A stretch of DNA of 64,000 bases from Cannabis sativa. Lineage: Eukaryota; Streptophyta; Magnoliopsida; Rosales; Cannabaceae. Position numbers and translations under genes: made by a program. Each line of letters starts with the position of its first letter. The stretch's first letter is position 1. The stretch lies in the NCBI RefSeq assembly GCF_029168945.1, contig NC_083601.1, positions 33,593,660-33,657,659 of the forward strand, given 5' to 3'. The notes below the pieces were generated by a model that had not been told where the DNA came from, ran no database searches, and saw only the letters and a list, made by a program, of their open reading frames with translations. This document shows, in pieces, positions 62,784 to 64,000 of this stretch.

Positions 62784-63039
62784 TTTGGGGTGAGAATATA
62801 ACACACACATGATCTACCTTCATGAAGTTAACAACAAAGAAAAAATACATATCATTTAAGAATTTTATTACCTTTGGGCAAATAAATTTCTTAAAAATAT
62901 ATATTAATTCAAGCAAAAAATAATAATAAATTTATATATTTAAATTATTACCTTTGGGCAAATAATGAAAATATATGTATTTAATATTAACTCACTTCAT
63001 GGAATGTGAACTAATACATGTAAATACTACCTTTGGGCA
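62784..63039 (-). repeat. About 80-bp periodic repeat in the copia leader
   Basis: The core ATTACCTTTGGGCA occurs at 62867-62880 and 62947-62960, and as ACTACCTTTGGGCA at 63026-63039. A weaker CCCCTTTGGGG match lies near 62785. Spacing is 79-82 bases throughout. Sequence between cores is AT-rich and more variable. Confidence 0.7.
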
Positions 63040-63530
63040 AGTAATTACACATATAGTCAACCAAAATATATAATATTTTCTTCAACATGTGAAATTTGGT
63101 GATAAAACAATCATTGAAAATTAATAATTTTCAACCAAATTTCTAAAAGAGAGATATTAATTGCTTTTATTATATTGATAATAAAAAAATAAAGTGTTCA
63201 CCATAACACATTATTTTTATATCAAATAATCAAGTTTTATAACTTTAGAACAACAATTAATGGAAAAATGTGAAATAAAGAATATTGGTGGAGATTACAT
63301 AGTCAAGATAAATCAAATAAGAGAGTGACTATGTTTTATGGAACGAGAAGAAACCCAAAAAATTTTCTATGATTTACGGATTTTGAAAAATCATCAAAAA
63401 TTATTTTTAATAATTTTTTAACTGCATAATTATCATTAAAATAATAATAATTATTAAACGGAGTCAAAAAATTAATTAAAAATCATAGAAAAATCAGAAA
63501 TTTAATTTTAAGCACGATGGAAAAAAAAAA

Positions 63531-63770
63531 CGTCGAAAAACGACACCCGACGGTGCCGCACGCGCCCCCACGCGCGGGCTGTGCGAGTGGGCATCGCTGG
63601 CTGGGAGTCATCTTCTTCCTCCAGCATGGGTGAAACGGGTCGAGCCCGACCCGGTTGCAGGCGGTCGGGTCTGGACGTGAAATTCCGGCGAAAACCGACG
63701 GAAAACTTTGGGATTTTGAGGGGTTTCGATCGGTATTGGATTTCTAGTCCATCTAGACTACTAATTTCGA
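63531..63770. other. GC-rich island near the window end
   Basis: A sharply GC-rich 180-base patch with CACGCGCCCCCACGCGCGGG and repeated GGGTCGAGCCCGACCCGG-type runs in an AT-rich context. It may be leader or captured sequence of the copia element. A plus-strand frame here is short, arginine-rich and not convincing as a gene. Confidence 0.4.
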
Positions 63771-64000
63771 GTTTTTAAGGCTCAATGTCTAGATCTCATG
63801 GCAAAAACAATCCGAAAAATTAAGAACAAAAAACAATCCGATTTTACAATGTGTGTTATCCAATTCGAAAAATTAAATGGGCAGAAACATTGTAAATTAG
63901 TTGGTAATGAGATTTGCACTACCAATTTTAATGTATAAACAATAGAATCAAAAATCCCAAATTGAATTTCATAAAGAAAAAATACATAAACCCTAAAAAA

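Larger units (their letters stand above)
57613..63530 (-). mobile_element. Copia retrotransposon on the minus strand, degenerate, 5' LTR not seen
   Basis: Reading right to left: a leader with repeats (62780-63050), gag scraps (61870-62610), GAG-pre-integrase (61461-61709), integrase (60595-61416), RT (59395-59913), RNase H remnants (58800-59390), PPT and 3' LTR (57613-58101). This is copia gene order (integrase before RT). No second LTR or primer site was found before the window end, so the right limit given is approximate and the element may continue past 64000. Confidence 0.8.

Overview
This is a nuclear genomic window from a flowering plant, very probably a eudicot. The genes carry spliceosomal introns, intergenic DNA is AT-rich, and the encoded proteins belong to plant families (CYP734A, PRMT10, a CTL1/CHER1-type choline transporter-like protein). 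I cannot name the species from sequence alone. No operons, CRISPR arrays, rRNA genes or convincing tRNA genes were found.

Host genes, left to right: a five-exon cytochrome P450 of the CYP734A (brassinosteroid-inactivating) type at 926-4417 (+); a two-coding-exon Agenet plus ENT domain protein at 25008-26593 (-), with an inferred 5'-UTR intron reaching to about 27.7 kb; a small C-terminally membrane-anchored protein at 34292-34546 (-); a seven-exon arginine methyltransferase PRMT10 at 35464-38319 (-); and a ten-exon choline transporter-like gene at 50557-56477 (+). All splice junctions of the P450, PRMT10 and transporter genes could be placed in frame. One transporter intron uses a GC donor. 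A broken PPR-protein fragment lies at 31972-32296. These genes do not form one pathway; they are neighbours.

Most of the rest is transposable elements, many with exact target-site duplications (TSDs). At 11974-21315 a 5'-truncated L1-type LINE (18-bp TSD) is interrupted within its RNase H codons by a TAA-flanked Harbinger-like MITE, which is itself interrupted by a non-autonomous LTR retrotransposon (5-bp TSD, tRNA-Asp-like primer site, two 1368-bp LTRs differing at about six sites). Three hAT-type MITEs (10.4, 11.2 and 40.4 kb) have near-perfect 8-bp TSDs. Two Mutator-like MITEs lie at 9.5 and 38.9 kb. At 47.2-48.6 kb one Mutator-like MITE sits inside a relative of itself. A solo LTR (41276-43162) sits inside a long-TIR MITE whose paralogue at 38.5 kb shows the empty site. 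A second, decayed LINE lies at 28.6-31.5 kb, and a 55-bp LINE tail with a 14-bp TSD at 27.9 kb. Copia remains occupy 44.0-47.1 kb and, on the minus strand, 57.6 kb to near or past the window end.

I did not find a new enzymatic or defence system. The most unusual structures are the hairpin-plus-polypurine modules and GC palindrome array of the LTR element at 15.7-21.0 kb, and the recurring architecture in which the interior of several non-autonomous DNA transposons is an array of one short word on both strands, with a different word in each family.
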